Shown: piece by piece, positions 8,673-17,434 of the stretch | How the letters are laid out: each line of letters starts with the position of its first letter | Numbering within the stretch: position 1 is the stretch's first letter | From: Arcanobacterium haemolyticum | Lineage (GTDB): Bacteria > Actinomycetota > Actinomycetes > Actinomycetales > Actinomycetaceae | Assembly: GCA_021532125.1 (NCBI GenBank) | Contig: JADYUX010000002.1 | Location: 414,335 to 478,334, forward strand | Direction: 5' to 3' | DNA: 64,000 bases | Notes under the pieces: model-generated | What the model was told of the DNA's origin: nothing | Seen by the model: only the letters and a program-made list of their open reading frames with translations | The model's database searches: none | Program-made: the position numbers and the translations under genes

Positions 8673-8867
8673 GTTCTTCCTCTCGACATCCTTTCTACCC
8701 CACTAGCCTAATTGCCCGACCGCCCAGCGGGGACGATGTTCGTATGTGTCCATTGTTCTCCACAGGGCGCATAGAACTGTCAGTTATCCACAAAGTGTCG
8801 TCCCACTCAGCAGCGCGCCATACGTTTTGAAAGGATAGAACTAGGAAGACACGATCGAGGAGAACAG

Positions 8868-9464
8868 ATGAACCACAACGACCGGCGGCCTGCATGGGCA
8901 GACGAGGACCCATTACTACACGAGTATTACGAGCACGTGTGGGGAAGGCCTCTCCACGACGAGCACAAGCTCTTTGCAGCACTCAGCCTCGAAGTATTCC
9001 AGACCGGATTATCGTGGCTCACGATCCTGAAGAAAGAGGATCTTCTCTTCTCAGCGTTCGACGACTTCGTTCCAGATTCCGTTGCACAATTCGATCAGTC
9101 GAGGGTCGAACAGCTCCTCGTCCTTGACGGAATGATACGAAACCGTCGAAAGATAGAAGCAACAATCCGTAATGCTCGCGCAGTTCTTCGCCTCCGAGAA
9201 TCCGAGGGGTTCAGTTCACTTGTGTGGACTTTTGCCTGTGACCCCCACGACGAAGCAAATACCCTTTCTCGATCCACATCGCCCGAATCCCACGCCCTGT
9301 CGCGCCGTCTACACGAGGAAGGATTCACGATGGTCGGACCAACGAACACACACGCCTTCATGCAAACAGTCGGGATGATCGACCAAGCGTGGACGGCACC
9401 GTGGCGGGAGGGATTCTGGGATTCGTCAATCGCGACGAAGAGTAATGGCGTGGAGTACAGATAA
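8868..9464 (+). CDS. tag: DNA-3-methyladenine glycosylase I, zinc ligands missing
   Basis: A 198-residue Tag-family base-excision glycosylase removing 3-methyladenine. The family core is clear: HVWG near the N-terminus, SLEVFQTGLSWLTILKK (base-pocket Glu and Trp), DGMIRNRRKIEATIRNARA, and VGPTNTHAFMQTVGMIDQ. The pocket tyrosine is kept (EYYEH). However, the four zinc-snap ligands of E. coli Tag (Cys4, His17, His175, Cys179) are all replaced: the N-terminus reads RRPAWAD without Cys, the Tyr-His pair is Tyr-Tyr, and the C-terminal His...Cys region reads MIDQAWTAPW. GAGGAGAAC precedes the ATG. Confidence 0.87.
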   Translation: MNHNDRRPAWADEDPLLHEYYEHVWGRPLHDEHKLFAALSLEVFQTGLSWLTILKKEDLLFSAFDDFVPDSVAQFDQSRVEQLLVLDGMIRNRRKIEATIRNARAVLRLRESEGFSSLVWTFACDPHDEANTLSRSTSPESHALSRRLHEEGFTMVGPTNTHAFMQTVGMIDQAWTAPWREGFWDSSIATKSNGVEYR

Positions 9465-9468
9465 AACA

Positions 9469-9500
9469 GAGGTGTGGCCCAGATCTCCGGGCCACACCTC
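9469..9500. terminator. Bidirectional terminator between tag and the CAP surface protein
   Basis: A perfect 12-base stem GAGGTGTGGCCC (9469-9480) / GGGCCACACCTC (9489-9500) with an eight-base loop between convergent genes. Confidence 0.75.
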
Positions 9501-9526
9501 ATGCGTCGAACGAAATTACCGTGCTA

Positions 9527-11503
9527 TTACGCCTCGTGCTTACGCGAAGCGAGGAGCAACGCACCACCTGCACCGAGCAGTGTCACGAAAGCAATTCCGT
9601 AACCCAGGGTCGATGCACCGGTGAACGCCAGCTTCTTCGACTTCGCGTTCGCCGTACCCGACGACTTCTCTTGACCGTTATCCTGCGCGGAACCAGATCC
9701 ATCAGCCGAAGCAGTGTCATTAACCGTCACATTCGCCACAATGGCAAACGACTTCGCTACACCAATATCGAGGGTGAAGTTCACGTAACCAAGCACCGTG
9801 AATGTGCCTGCCGTTGCGTACTCTTCCGCATATACCGGCATCCACTCAATCGGCTCGGACGTTACTGAACCATCCGACCAGACAACATTCGTCGTTGCCG
9901 GAAGCTCCGGGGCATGCCCGATCGTCGTCACGACATCGATGGTCGGAGTTTCGAGCTTCACAGAATACGGCTTGTCTGACTGCGCGAGTACCGTAATCTT
10001 TGCCGTGACGTCAAACGTCACGGGTGCTGCGACATCAAATCGTGCCGCCGCGAGAACAATCGTTCCCGCCGAACGAACTGAGACGGGGGCAGCAGGCGCT
10101 GCCGACGTAACTGTTACCTTACCCGCTACCTCGAACTCGCCTGGAGTCTGGAGAAGGCTTGCGTCGTAGCTCTCCCAGACAACAGGTTCAGGAGTGACAG
10201 CACCGTTCGACCAGCGAACGTCTACCGTTGACGGCAATTCAAACTGGTTCCCAACCATCGTCGTAATTTCAACGGCAGCGGCTGCCGGTTCGACAGGCTG
10301 AGTCGTGGCCGGAGTTGTTTCCTCCTCGGCGGGAGTTGACTCGTCATTGCCTGGCGTGGATTCATCACTTCCTGGCGTGGATTCATCACTTCCTGGCGTG
10401 GTTTCCTCATTACCCGGTGTCGTCTCCTCGCTACCTGGGGTAGTCACATCCTCGCTTGGCGTCGTTTCCGTATCACCAGGAGTCGTCACTTCCTCAGCAG
10501 GCGTGGTTTCCTCGTCACCAGGAGTCGTCACTTCCTCAGCAGGCGTGGTTTCCTCGCTACCAGGTGTCGTTTCCTCGCTACCAGGTGTCGTTTCCTCATC
10601 ACCAGGAGTCGTCACTTCCTCAGCAGGAGTGCTTTCCTCGTTGCCTGGCGTGGTTTCCTCGCTACCGGGAGTTGTCTCCTCGCTACCAGGTGTCGTTTCC
10701 TCATCACTAGGAGTCGTCTCATCCTCGGCGGGTGTTGTTTCGTCGTCAGCCGGCGTGCTCACCGAGGGCTCAGACTCAGGATTCAGCGCCTTGAGGGCTT
10801 CTTCAACTGTCTGTGTCGTCCCATGGCCCGATGTGCCGTCGTCATAAGCAATCTCGAGCACGGTGATCGTTGCACCGGAAGCTGTCTGTGCTACGCCGAT
10901 TCCGGCGACGTTGCCGAGTTGTGAGATCTCCGTCAGGTAGTGCCCATAGCCTTGTTCAGCGGTCTGGAGCTCGCTAAACCACGAGAGAACGGGATTATGG
11001 GAGGAATTCCGATCCGGGAAACCTTTTGCCAGATTCTCGGGGCCAAAAGCTAGCTTTCCCATCTCATACTTTGGGCTCTTCATCGTCGAAGGATAAGTCT
11101 CGCCGTCCTGCACAAAGTATGCCCATGACGGGGCCCCGTTGTATGTATCGTCGTGGTTGATTTCACCCAGCTTGGCGAGCTGATCGGCACGAACTTGCGC
11201 CCACTTCATCACATCGGAATTAACCTTAAAAGGTTCGAGAATATCGCCCGTTCCAGTCCCAGCCTGAATAAACGATGCATCAACACCATTCGCATCAGCG
11301 ATTGTCTGTTCGTTCAGCGCCGTGCGTTGAACCCCGCGAACCTCTCGGTTGAGCTGGTCGACGTATTTCAAGGCCTGTTCAACATTCTTGGCCGATGTTG
11401 CCGATGATTCATCGGCAGCAATGACATTCGGCACCACGATGGCAGCGCCGCCCACAAGAGCCAGAGTAGCAATTGCGAACACTACTTTCCCTGGTAGTTT
11501 CAT
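9527..11503 (-). CDS. LPXTG-type surface protein with CAP domain, heptad stalk and two Ig-like domains
   Basis: A 658-residue sortase substrate. The start at 11503 (MKLPGKVV...) follows AAAGGAAA and gives a clean signal peptide. Order of parts: a CAP/SCP-like domain in roughly the first 230 residues; a Thr/Glu/Pro-rich stalk of 21 seven-residue repeats (TTPGSEE type, DNA 10298-10738); two Big_4-like Ig modules (one around VRWSNGAVTPEPVVW, one around VVWSDGSVTSEPIEW); an LAFTG motif, a hydrophobic helix and a SRKHEA tail. The sorting motif has Ala at position 2, not Pro. It should be anchored in the wall. Binding or enzymatic function is unknown. Confidence 0.88.
   Translation of the reverse strand: MKLPGKVVFAIATLALVGGAAIVVPNVIAADESSATSAKNVEQALKYVDQLNREVRGVQRTALNEQTIADANGVDASFIQAGTGTGDILEPFKVNSDVMKWAQVRADQLAKLGEINHDDTYNGAPSWAYFVQDGETYPSTMKSPKYEMGKLAFGPENLAKGFPDRNSSHNPVLSWFSELQTAEQGYGHYLTEISQLGNVAGIGVAQTASGATITVLEIAYDDGTSGHGTTQTVEEALKALNPESEPSVSTPADDETTPAEDETTPSDEETTPGSEETTPGSEETTPGNEESTPAEEVTTPGDEETTPGSEETTPGSEETTPAEEVTTPGDEETTPAEEVTTPGDTETTPSEDVTTPGSEETTPGNEETTPGSDESTPGSDESTPGNDESTPAEEETTPATTQPVEPAAAAVEITTMVGNQFELPSTVDVRWSNGAVTPEPVVWESYDASLLQTPGEFEVAGKVTVTSAAPAAPVSVRSAGTIVLAAARFDVAAPVTFDVTAKITVLAQSDKPYSVKLETPTIDVVTTIGHAPELPATTNVVWSDGSVTSEPIEWMPVYAEEYATAGTFTVLGYVNFTLDIGVAKSFAIVANVTVNDTASADGSGSAQDNGQEKSSGTANAKSKKLAFTGASTLGYGIAFVTLLGAGGALLLASRKHEA
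10298..10738 (-). repeat. 21-bp minisatellite, 21 copies, encoding the TTPGSEE stalk
   Basis: The 441 bases equal exactly 21 units of 21 bases. Each encodes seven residues of the type [TS]TP-[GAS]-x-E-E/V. Copies are imperfect, with at least four variants (GSEE, GNEE, GDEE, AEEV) mixed in blocks, suggesting growth and contraction by slippage or unequal exchange. Confidence 0.9.
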
Positions 11504-11874
11504 GTGTTTCCTTTCGCGTGACAAGGTTTGTAGCGCTCAGCGTAAACCTCATACAAACACGAATTCTAATAGTTATTGGCCGCGAAATCGAGATATATCA
11601 CGCAGTGTATAAAATTAATCCAACAAACATGTAAACACGCAGGTCACAAGTCTATATATAAATAGATCACACAAAAACAATGAATAATAAAATAATTTAC
11701 AACTTTATTATTTCATCGTTAATGCAGGTCATAGGTTCATATCAGAAGTCATTTCCAACTGCGACTAAAGTCGGCCACACGCCAACTTCCCTTCCGGGGC
11801 ATCCTCCGCCACGAACTCTACGAGCTCGCCACCACGTCAAGAGCCCCTCGCCCCGAGTCACCCCCGGCTACATA
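11504..11874. promoter_or_regulatory. Long intergenic region upstream of the CAP surface protein
   Basis: About 370 bases with no gene I can support. Positions 11555-11740 are strikingly AT-rich (TATATATAAATAG near 11653 and ATAATAAAATAATTTAC near 11685) and probably hold the surface-protein promoter. The right half is normal GC. No operator could be defined. Confidence 0.4.
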
Positions 11875-11914
11875 CACGTGAAGGCCTCTCCCCCAAGGAA
11901 AAGACCTTCACGTG
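11875..11914 (-). terminator. Terminator of the scp-der operon
   Basis: Ten-base perfect arms CACGTGAAGG (11875-11884) and CCTTCACGTG (11905-11914), 20-base loop, seven bases after the der stop codon. Confidence 0.65.
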
Positions 11915-11920
11915 GCATAC

Positions 11921-13405
11921 TCACTTCCGCTTGCGGCGCTCGCGAACTCGCACCGAGATGTCGATGGGAGTCCCGACAAAGCCGAATTCTTGGCGAAGGC
12001 GATTCTCGATGAATCTGCGGTAGCCTGCCTCAATAAAGCCCGAGGCAAAGAGAACAAAACGCGGCGGGCAGCTACGCGGCTGGGTAGCAAAAAGGATTCG
12101 AGGCTGCTTTCCACCACGCACTGGATGGGGGTGAGCAGCGGCAAGCTCACCCAAGAACGCATTAAGGCGGCCCGTTGGGATACGCTTCTCCCAGGATTCC
12201 AAGGCCTCATTCATAGCCCGTGTCAGCCTGTTCGTATGCCAACCAGTCTTTGCCGATAGGTTCACGCGCTCAACCCACTGGAGCTGAACGAGCTCGCGCT
12301 CAAGTTCCTTATTGAGCTCCCATTGGCGTTCCTCATCCACGAGATCCCATTTGTTGCAGACGATCACGAGCGCACGCCCAGCATCCACAACCTGCTGAAT
12401 GACACGAACATCTTGCTCGCTCAGCTTTTCCGACGCATCGAGGAGGACGAGGCCCAGTTCCGCTTTTTCCAAAGCGGCCTGGGTGCGTAACGAGGCGTAA
12501 AAGTCGGCGCCCCTTGTCTGATGGACCCGACGACGGATCCCGGCCGTATCGACGAAAGTCCACGGTTCGTCGTCAAGCCAAATAACCTCGTCAACGGGAT
12601 CGCGCGTTGTGCCAGCCAGCGGGTCGACGACGACACGTTCGGAACCCGCCAGTTGATTAAGGAGCGACGACTTACCAACATTGGGGCGCCCGACAAGCGC
12701 GATCCGGCGCGGTCCGGAATGAGGCGTCGCTTCAGCGACACTGGACTCGCGCGGAAGGGCGCGGAGAATGACATCGAGAAGATCACCCATGCCGCGGCCA
12801 TGCAAAGCCGATACCGCGTATGGTTCTCCAAGACCAAGCCCCCACAATTCTGCCGCATCCGATTCTTGAATGGCCGAATCGACTTTATTAGCGACGAGAA
12901 TGATAGGCTTATCGACCCCACGCAGGAGGCGAACAATCTGTTCATCGGTATGCGTAATGCCGACAGTTGCATCGACAACGAGGGCCACCGCATCGGAATT
13001 CTCAATCGCATATTCCGCCTGGCGTGCTACCGATGCGTCGATACCCGCCACATCGGCTTCCCAACCGCCCGTATCAAGAAGGGTGAAATCGCGCCCATTC
13101 CACGATGCCGGGTACGACACCCGATCGCGCGTCACACCAGGGATATCCTGCACAACGGCAACACGTTTCCCGACAATTCGATTGACGAGACTCGACTTAC
13201 CGACATTCGGCCGGCCAATCACGGCAAGGACCGGAAGGCCCGAGCTACCTCCCCACTCGTCATCCTCTTCCTCGCCAGCAAGTACTGCGAAGTCTTCCTC
13301 GGTGAGGTCGTACATATCCAGATTGTCACGCAACAGCTCGAGGCGCTGTTCGTCGTCGTTTACCTCAAAGCTCGAGGATTCACGATTGTCAAAAGTCTCG
13401 CTCAC
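11921..13405 (-). CDS. der: Ribosome-assembly GTPase Der (EngA)
   Basis: A 494-residue double-GTPase needed for 50S subunit maturation. Two G domains are in tandem. The first has [22 protein letters not shown] and NKVD; the second has [24 protein letters not shown] and NKWD. They are followed by the KH-like C-terminal domain ending VRERRKRK. A short acidic N-terminal extension precedes the first G domain, as in other actinobacteria. The start is GTG at 13405, overlapping the cmk stop (GTGA), with AAGGAG inside the cmk end. It is the last gene of the operon. Confidence 0.95.
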   Translation of the reverse strand: MSETFDNRESSSFEVNDDEQRLELLRDNLDMYDLTEEDFAVLAGEEEDDEWGGSSGLPVLAVIGRPNVGKSSLVNRIVGKRVAVVQDIPGVTRDRVSYPASWNGRDFTLLDTGGWEADVAGIDASVARQAEYAIENSDAVALVVDATVGITHTDEQIVRLLRGVDKPIILVANKVDSAIQESDAAELWGLGLGEPYAVSALHGRGMGDLLDVILRALPRESSVAEATPHSGPRRIALVGRPNVGKSSLLNQLAGSERVVVDPLAGTTRDPVDEVIWLDDEPWTFVDTAGIRRRVHQTRGADFYASLRTQAALEKAELGLVLLDASEKLSEQDVRVIQQVVDAGRALVIVCNKWDLVDEERQWELNKELERELVQLQWVERVNLSAKTGWHTNRLTRAMNEALESWEKRIPTGRLNAFLGELAAAHPHPVRGGKQPRILFATQPRSCPPRFVLFASGFIEAGYRRFIENRLRQEFGFVGTPIDISVRVRERRKRK

Positions 13406-15171
13406 ATAGACTCCTTCGGTATGAGGGAGATGACTGCTGCGACAACGTCATCAATTCCCATCGAGGACGAATCAATAGTAGTGACACCATCCGGAGCAGT
13501 GAGGAACTGCGAAACCGTGGCGTCGTCGCGGTCACGGCGAACAACTTCATCGCGCGTAGCCTCAACAGCTTGTGCGCTTGCTTCGCCACGAACTTCAAGC
13601 GCACGGCGGCGTAAGCGAGCCTCCTCCGAAGCAGTGAGAAGCACCCGTACATCCGCATCAGGAGCAACGACAGTAGTAATGTCACGCCCTTCGGCGACAA
13701 TTCCACGAGGCTGCGCCGCGATGATCTCGCGCTGGCGGCGTTGGAGTTCGGCACGAACGTCGAGATTTGTTGCAACCTTCGAGACGACCTTCGACAAATC
13801 TGACGTACGGATTGCCTCGGAAATATCCGTGCCACCGCAGATAATTGTCTGCTCAGCAGGGTCAACCGGCATATCGAGAGGCATAGCAATCGTCGCTGCT
13901 GCGACAGCCTGCTTATCCTCAAGGTCGATCCCCGAATTCATTGCCCACCATGCAGCCGCACGGTACATCGCACCCGTGTCGAGGTACCCAAGACCAAGCT
14001 TCTCCGCAACCTTGCGCGACACGGTCGATTTCCCCGACCCAGATGGACCATCGATAGCGATGACGAGACTCATCCGCGCATCCCTTCCCTCAATGACTAC
14101 TTGCCAACCACGATCTTCAAGCGCCGCCGCTAACAGCCTAGCTTGAGCTGGATCCACCGAAAGCATCGCTCGGCCGACACTCTGCGCAACGGAATGTTCG
14201 AGCTGGAGATCTTCGATATTGACGCCAATCTCACCTACCTCGGTGAAAAGGCGCCCTAATTCACCCGGACGATCAGGTACAAGAACAAAAACTTCCGAAT
14301 AGCGGCGCGGCGCACCGCCATGCTTGCCAGGAATCTTGGCGACACCCTCATTGCCACGCGAGATGACTCGCGAGACACCAGCGAGAACTCCTCGTGCGAA
14401 AGGGTCCTCAGCTCCGGGTTCTAGCGCATTGATAAGCCGTGTCAATTCAGCGTGAACAGGCTTGAGCACATCGACAACTGCCGAGGCATTCCCAGCGACA
14501 ATACTTGCCCACAACGTTGAATCAGAATGAGCGATTCGGGTGACATCGCGTAGCCCTTGGCCAGCTAGTTCCAGAGCCTGAGTTCCACTCGAACGCAAAG
14601 CTCCCGCCACCAACGACGACATGAGCTGTGGCATGTGGGAGACGAGAGCCACCGAACGATCATGCTCGCTCGCCGACATCGTCACAGGAATAGCTCCCAT
14701 ATCAAGGGCAAAGGTGCGTAAAGCAGTAACGTAATCGTCGTTCGTCGCCCCGGAAGGGACAATCACCCACGGGCGACCAATGAAGAGATCAGCGTCGGCA
14801 GCAATTGCACCTGAACGCTCACGCCCAGCCATCGGGTGCGAGCTGACAAACCGCTCAGCACCCGGGTGCCCGACGACATCAGCAATAACGCGCTCTTTGA
14901 CCGACGAGACATCAGTGACGATCGCGTGCGGGTACTTCTCTAGCGCCGAACAGACAACCCCTCCCGCAACATCCGGTGGAGTAGCGACGACGACGAGCGC
15001 CGGAGAAAGCGAGCGATCCCCCGCGATTTTCCCCGCACCGAGGTCACGTGCTAACGCTTGGGCAGCCGGCGAAGCATCGTCGAGATACACCTCCGCGCCG
15101 AGCTGGCGGAGGCGAAGACCAATAGATGCACCGAGAAGCCCCGTGCCGATGATAAGGACAGGCGACAGCAT
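13402..15171 (-). CDS. tyrA-cmk: Fused prephenate dehydrogenase-cytidylate kinase (TyrA-Cmk)
   Basis: One frame of 589 codons encodes two enzymes. Residues 1 to about 365 are TyrA: Rossmann motif [26 protein letters not shown], and a C-terminal ACT domain ([20 protein letters not shown]). It converts prephenate to 4-hydroxyphenylpyruvate in tyrosine synthesis. From [18 protein letters not shown] onward the remaining 223 residues form a complete Cmk (P-loop, [22 protein letters not shown]), which phosphorylates CMP/dCMP. The linker is only about a dozen residues. An ATG at 14073, preceded by GAGGGAAGGG, would allow free Cmk to be made too. The start used is ATG 15171, overlapping the rluB stop (TGATG); GTG 15174 is an alternative. 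Confidence 0.88.
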   Translation of the reverse strand: MLSPVLIIGTGLLGASIGLRLRQLGAEVYLDDASPAAQALARDLGAGKIAGDRSLSPALVVVATPPDVAGGVVCSALEKYPHAIVTDVSSVKERVIADVVGHPGAERFVSSHPMAGRERSGAIAADADLFIGRPWVIVPSGATNDDYVTALRTFALDMGAIPVTMSASEHDRSVALVSHMPQLMSSLVAGALRSSGTQALELAGQGLRDVTRIAHSDSTLWASIVAGNASAVVDVLKPVHAELTRLINALEPGAEDPFARGVLAGVSRVISRGNEGVAKIPGKHGGAPRRYSEVFVLVPDRPGELGRLFTEVGEIGVNIEDLQLEHSVAQSVGRAMLSVDPAQARLLAAALEDRGWQVVIEGRDARMSLVIAIDGPSGSGKSTVSRKVAEKLGLGYLDTGAMYRAAAWWAMNSGIDLEDKQAVAAATIAMPLDMPVDPAEQTIICGGTDISEAIRTSDLSKVVSKVATNLDVRAELQRRQREIIAAQPRGIVAEGRDITTVVAPDADVRVLLTASEEARLRRRALEVRGEASAQAVEATRDEVVRRDRDDATVSQFLTAPDGVTTIDSSSMGIDDVVAAVISLIPKESM

Positions 15172-15914
15172 CACATTCCCACCGAGCGCATGAGCGCTGA
15201 AAGCTCCGTACCACCCACGACGCGTGTACGTCCAGGCTTAAGATGCCCCACCTCGATCGTCGCAAACTTCGTACGAACGAGCTCCATGACGGGGTGGCCT
15301 ACTTCTTCCATCATCCGACGAACGATGCGGTTACGGCCCGAGTGAAGCGTCACTTCGATAATGGAATTACGGGCAGCCGATTCACGCAACGTGAACTTAT
15401 CGACGCGAATCGGGCCGTCCTCTAACGTAATTCCCTTTTCAAGGACGCGTCCGAGGCCGCGCGTGACGGTTCCTTCGACACGTGCGATGTACGTCTTGGG
15501 TACCTCGTAGGACGGGTGTGTCAGGCGGTGGGCAAGCTCTCCATCGTTCGTCAGGAGAATGAGCCCCTCGGTGTCCTGGTCAAGGCGGCCAACGTGGAAG
15601 AGACGCTCAGGGCGGTCCTCAACGTACTGCGCGAGGCCCGGCCGGCCCATATCATCCTCCATCGTGGAGACGACCCCCGGCGGCTTATAGAGAGCGATAG
15701 TGACCTTGTTCTGATCAATCTGAATCGGCATGCCATCGACGTGGATCGTCACAGCCGTTGGATCAACACGCATCCCCAGTTCGGTGATGACCTCGCCGTT
15801 TACCGCGACTCGCCCCTGCGAGATGAGGTTTTCGCACAGGCGGCGCGAACCAACACCCGCATGAGCCATAAGCTTTTGCAGGCGCTCTCCGTTAGCGTCG
15901 TAAGGATTGGTCAT
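15171..15914 (-). CDS. rluB: 23S rRNA pseudouridine synthase, RluB/RsuA family
   Basis: A 247-residue enzyme that isomerises a uridine in large-subunit rRNA. An N-terminal S4 RNA-binding domain (RLQKLMAHAGVGSRRLCENLI) precedes the catalytic domain. The latter has the nucleophilic aspartate in FHVGRLDQDTEGLILLTND, KPPGVVSTMEDDMGRP, and the C-terminal LHSGRNRIVRRMMEEVGHPV motif. Its position after scpAB is conserved in many Gram-positive genomes. Its ATG overlaps the scpB stop by four bases. Confidence 0.92.
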   Translation of the reverse strand: MTNPYDANGERLQKLMAHAGVGSRRLCENLISQGRVAVNGEVITELGMRVDPTAVTIHVDGMPIQIDQNKVTIALYKPPGVVSTMEDDMGRPGLAQYVEDRPERLFHVGRLDQDTEGLILLTNDGELAHRLTHPSYEVPKTYIARVEGTVTRGLGRVLEKGITLEDGPIRVDKFTLRESAARNSIIEVTLHSGRNRIVRRMMEEVGHPVMELVRTKFATIEVGHLKPGRTRVVGGTELSALMRSVGM

Positions 15915-16513
15915 TGAAGTTCCTTTGCTACTTCGTCCAGTTCGGATGCCTCGGGAAGGTACGGGGCAAGCGGAGCTAATTCGTCAAGCGAATTAATCCC
16001 CATTGCTTCGAGGAAGAACGGCGTGGTTCCGTAGAGGATCGCACCGGTAGTTTCTGTCAGCCCTACCTCATCAATTAAGCCACGAGTCTGGAGCGTACGA
16101 ACAACCGAATCTACACTAACACCTCGTATCGCCGCTATTTGGGCACGAGTCACAGGTTGGCGATAGGCGATCACCGCAAGAGTTTCCAGCGCCGGCATCG
16201 TCAGCTTGCCAGATTCGTGGGCGACGACATGCGCGGCCACAACATCTGCATAATCCGGATTTGTATATAAGCGCCACCCGCCAGCTACTTCCCTGAGCTG
16301 GAAGCCCCGTGGCCGGGCCCCATTCTCACCCGCGAATTCACGAGCGAGATATCGCACATACGACTCCGTGCGAGCTTGTGAGATACCCAGAGTTTTCGCC
16401 ATCGAAGCAACTGTCATGGGCTCGGCCGCCACAAGGACGAGAGCCTCGATAGCCCCGAGGATACGTGCCTCGTCGTTCTCGTCGTCATGGACGCCGGGAT
16501 TGGCATCGCTCAT
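15911..16513 (-). CDS. scpB: Segregation and condensation protein B
   Basis: A 200-residue winged-helix protein that dimerises and binds ScpA in the SMC condensin complex. Family segments are GAIEALVLVAAEPMTV at the start, LETLAVIAYRQPVTRAQIAAIRGVSVDSVV in the centre and LYGTTPFFLEAMGINSLDEL near the end. GAGGAG lies eight bases before the ATG. Unusually it does not overlap scpA directly: 93 bases separate them, and these are spanned by a 41-codon frame. Confidence 0.93.
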   Translation of the reverse strand: MSDANPGVHDDENDEARILGAIEALVLVAAEPMTVASMAKTLGISQARTESYVRYLAREFAGENGARPRGFQLREVAGGWRLYTNPDYADVVAAHVVAHESGKLTMPALETLAVIAYRQPVTRAQIAAIRGVSVDSVVRTLQTRGLIDEVGLTETTGAILYGTTPFFLEAMGINSLDELAPLAPYLPEASELDEVAKELQ

Positions 16514-16610
16514 AGCTCTCCTCTGCTCTCTCCATCCTCATCGCCGCCTCGTCAAGCTCGGCAGCGTACGGCCGCACCGAAAGTACCAACGCCGCTAGGG
16601 GCCGCGTCAT
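16485..16610 (-). CDS. 41-codon frame bridging scpA and scpB
   Basis: The ATG at 16610 overlaps the scpA TGA (ATGA), and the frame stays open until 28 bases inside scpB. It begins MTRPLAALVLSVRPYAAELD and is rich in Ala, Glu and Arg. No family is recognised. The simplest reading is a translational relay that carries ribosomes from scpA to scpB, since scpA and scpB normally overlap. It may also be a chance frame. The product may be unstable or unused. Confidence 0.3.
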   Translation of the reverse strand: MTRPLAALVLSVRPYAAELDEAAMRMERAEESYERCQSRRP

Positions 16611-17413
16611 TCCGACATGCCATCATCGTCCGTCCCTGCGTCGCCATGGCGCGGATCAACCAACGTAATGACAAGGGGCGCCAAGGCCTCACGCTGCTCA
16701 ACGACGATCTCGCGCCCACGGATAAGCTCGAGAATCGCCATAAACCTCGACACGATCGTTGCGAGATTTGGCGCTCCCTGACACAGATCTGAAAACGTAC
16801 GCCCACCACCAGCAAGAGCTTCCCTGATGACGATAACCTGGCTCGCCACAGAAACCAGCGGGTTATGGAGATGCGAAATCGCAACTTCCGGCTCGGAAGC
16901 GTCCCGCGTGAACGCCTGGACCGCGAGCATCGCCAGATCTTCCACACCAATCGACAAGCGGACTTCGGGGACCGCCTGGGCATACTGTTCCTCCAAAGGA
17001 ACGTCACGAGCAACGGAACGCAGTTCTCTCGTGAGGACCTGCGCAAAATCCCCCGCCACTTCCTTGAAAGCCTTGTACTGCAACAGCTTCGCGAAAAGCA
17101 GATCTCGCTGCTCCAGAACCTCAAATACCTCGTCGTCCGGCTCCGAATGAGGTAGAAGCATGGCCAACTTCAGATCAAGCAGCGTGGCGGCTACGACCAA
17201 AAATTCGCTTATTTGGGAGAGGTCAAGCTTGCTCTGTCTGCCAACAAACGCAATGAACTCGTCCGTCACTTCCGACAAAGCAACTGTCGTCACATCGAGG
17301 CGCTTCTTGACGATAAGGGAAAGCAGAACAGAAAACGGCCCCTGAAAAACATCCAGCTCGACAGCAAACGCCTGCTGGCCTTTATCGTCGACAGGGAAAA
17401 GAGCCTCATCCAT
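16607..17413 (-). CDS. scpA: Segregation and condensation protein A (kleisin)
   Basis: A 268-residue kleisin that bridges the SMC ATPase heads. The N-terminal ELDVFQGPFSVLLSLIVKKRLDVTTVALSEVTDEFI and the C-terminal winged-helix region (GGGRTFSDLCQGAPN ... VSRFMAILELIRGREIVVEQ) are characteristic. The opening 'GPF' stands where most ScpA proteins have 'GPLDLLL'. The gene starts 21 bases after the parA stop and is co-transcribed with it. Confidence 0.93.
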   Translation of the reverse strand: MDEALFPVDDKGQQAFAVELDVFQGPFSVLLSLIVKKRLDVTTVALSEVTDEFIAFVGRQSKLDLSQISEFLVVAATLLDLKLAMLLPHSEPDDEVFEVLEQRDLLFAKLLQYKAFKEVAGDFAQVLTRELRSVARDVPLEEQYAQAVPEVRLSIGVEDLAMLAVQAFTRDASEPEVAISHLHNPLVSVASQVIVIREALAGGGRTFSDLCQGAPNLATIVSRFMAILELIRGREIVVEQREALAPLVITLVDPRHGDAGTDDDGMSE

Positions 17414-17434
17414 GCTGTCTTAGCACCCTGAAAC

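Noticed and set aside
10298..10738. Possible CRISPR array because of regular short repeats
   Set aside because: Units are contiguous 21-mers without spacers and are in frame with a surface protein; no cas genes are present.
10305..10847. Plus-strand frame with SSLPGVV repeats
   Set aside because: It is the antisense reading of the 21-bp stalk array; repeats without stops in one frame are often open in others.
12521..14146. 541-codon open frame on the plus strand
   Set aside because: It lies exactly antisense to der and the cmk part of the fusion, both with clear family motifs; the long antisense frame is a by-product of GC-rich codon use.
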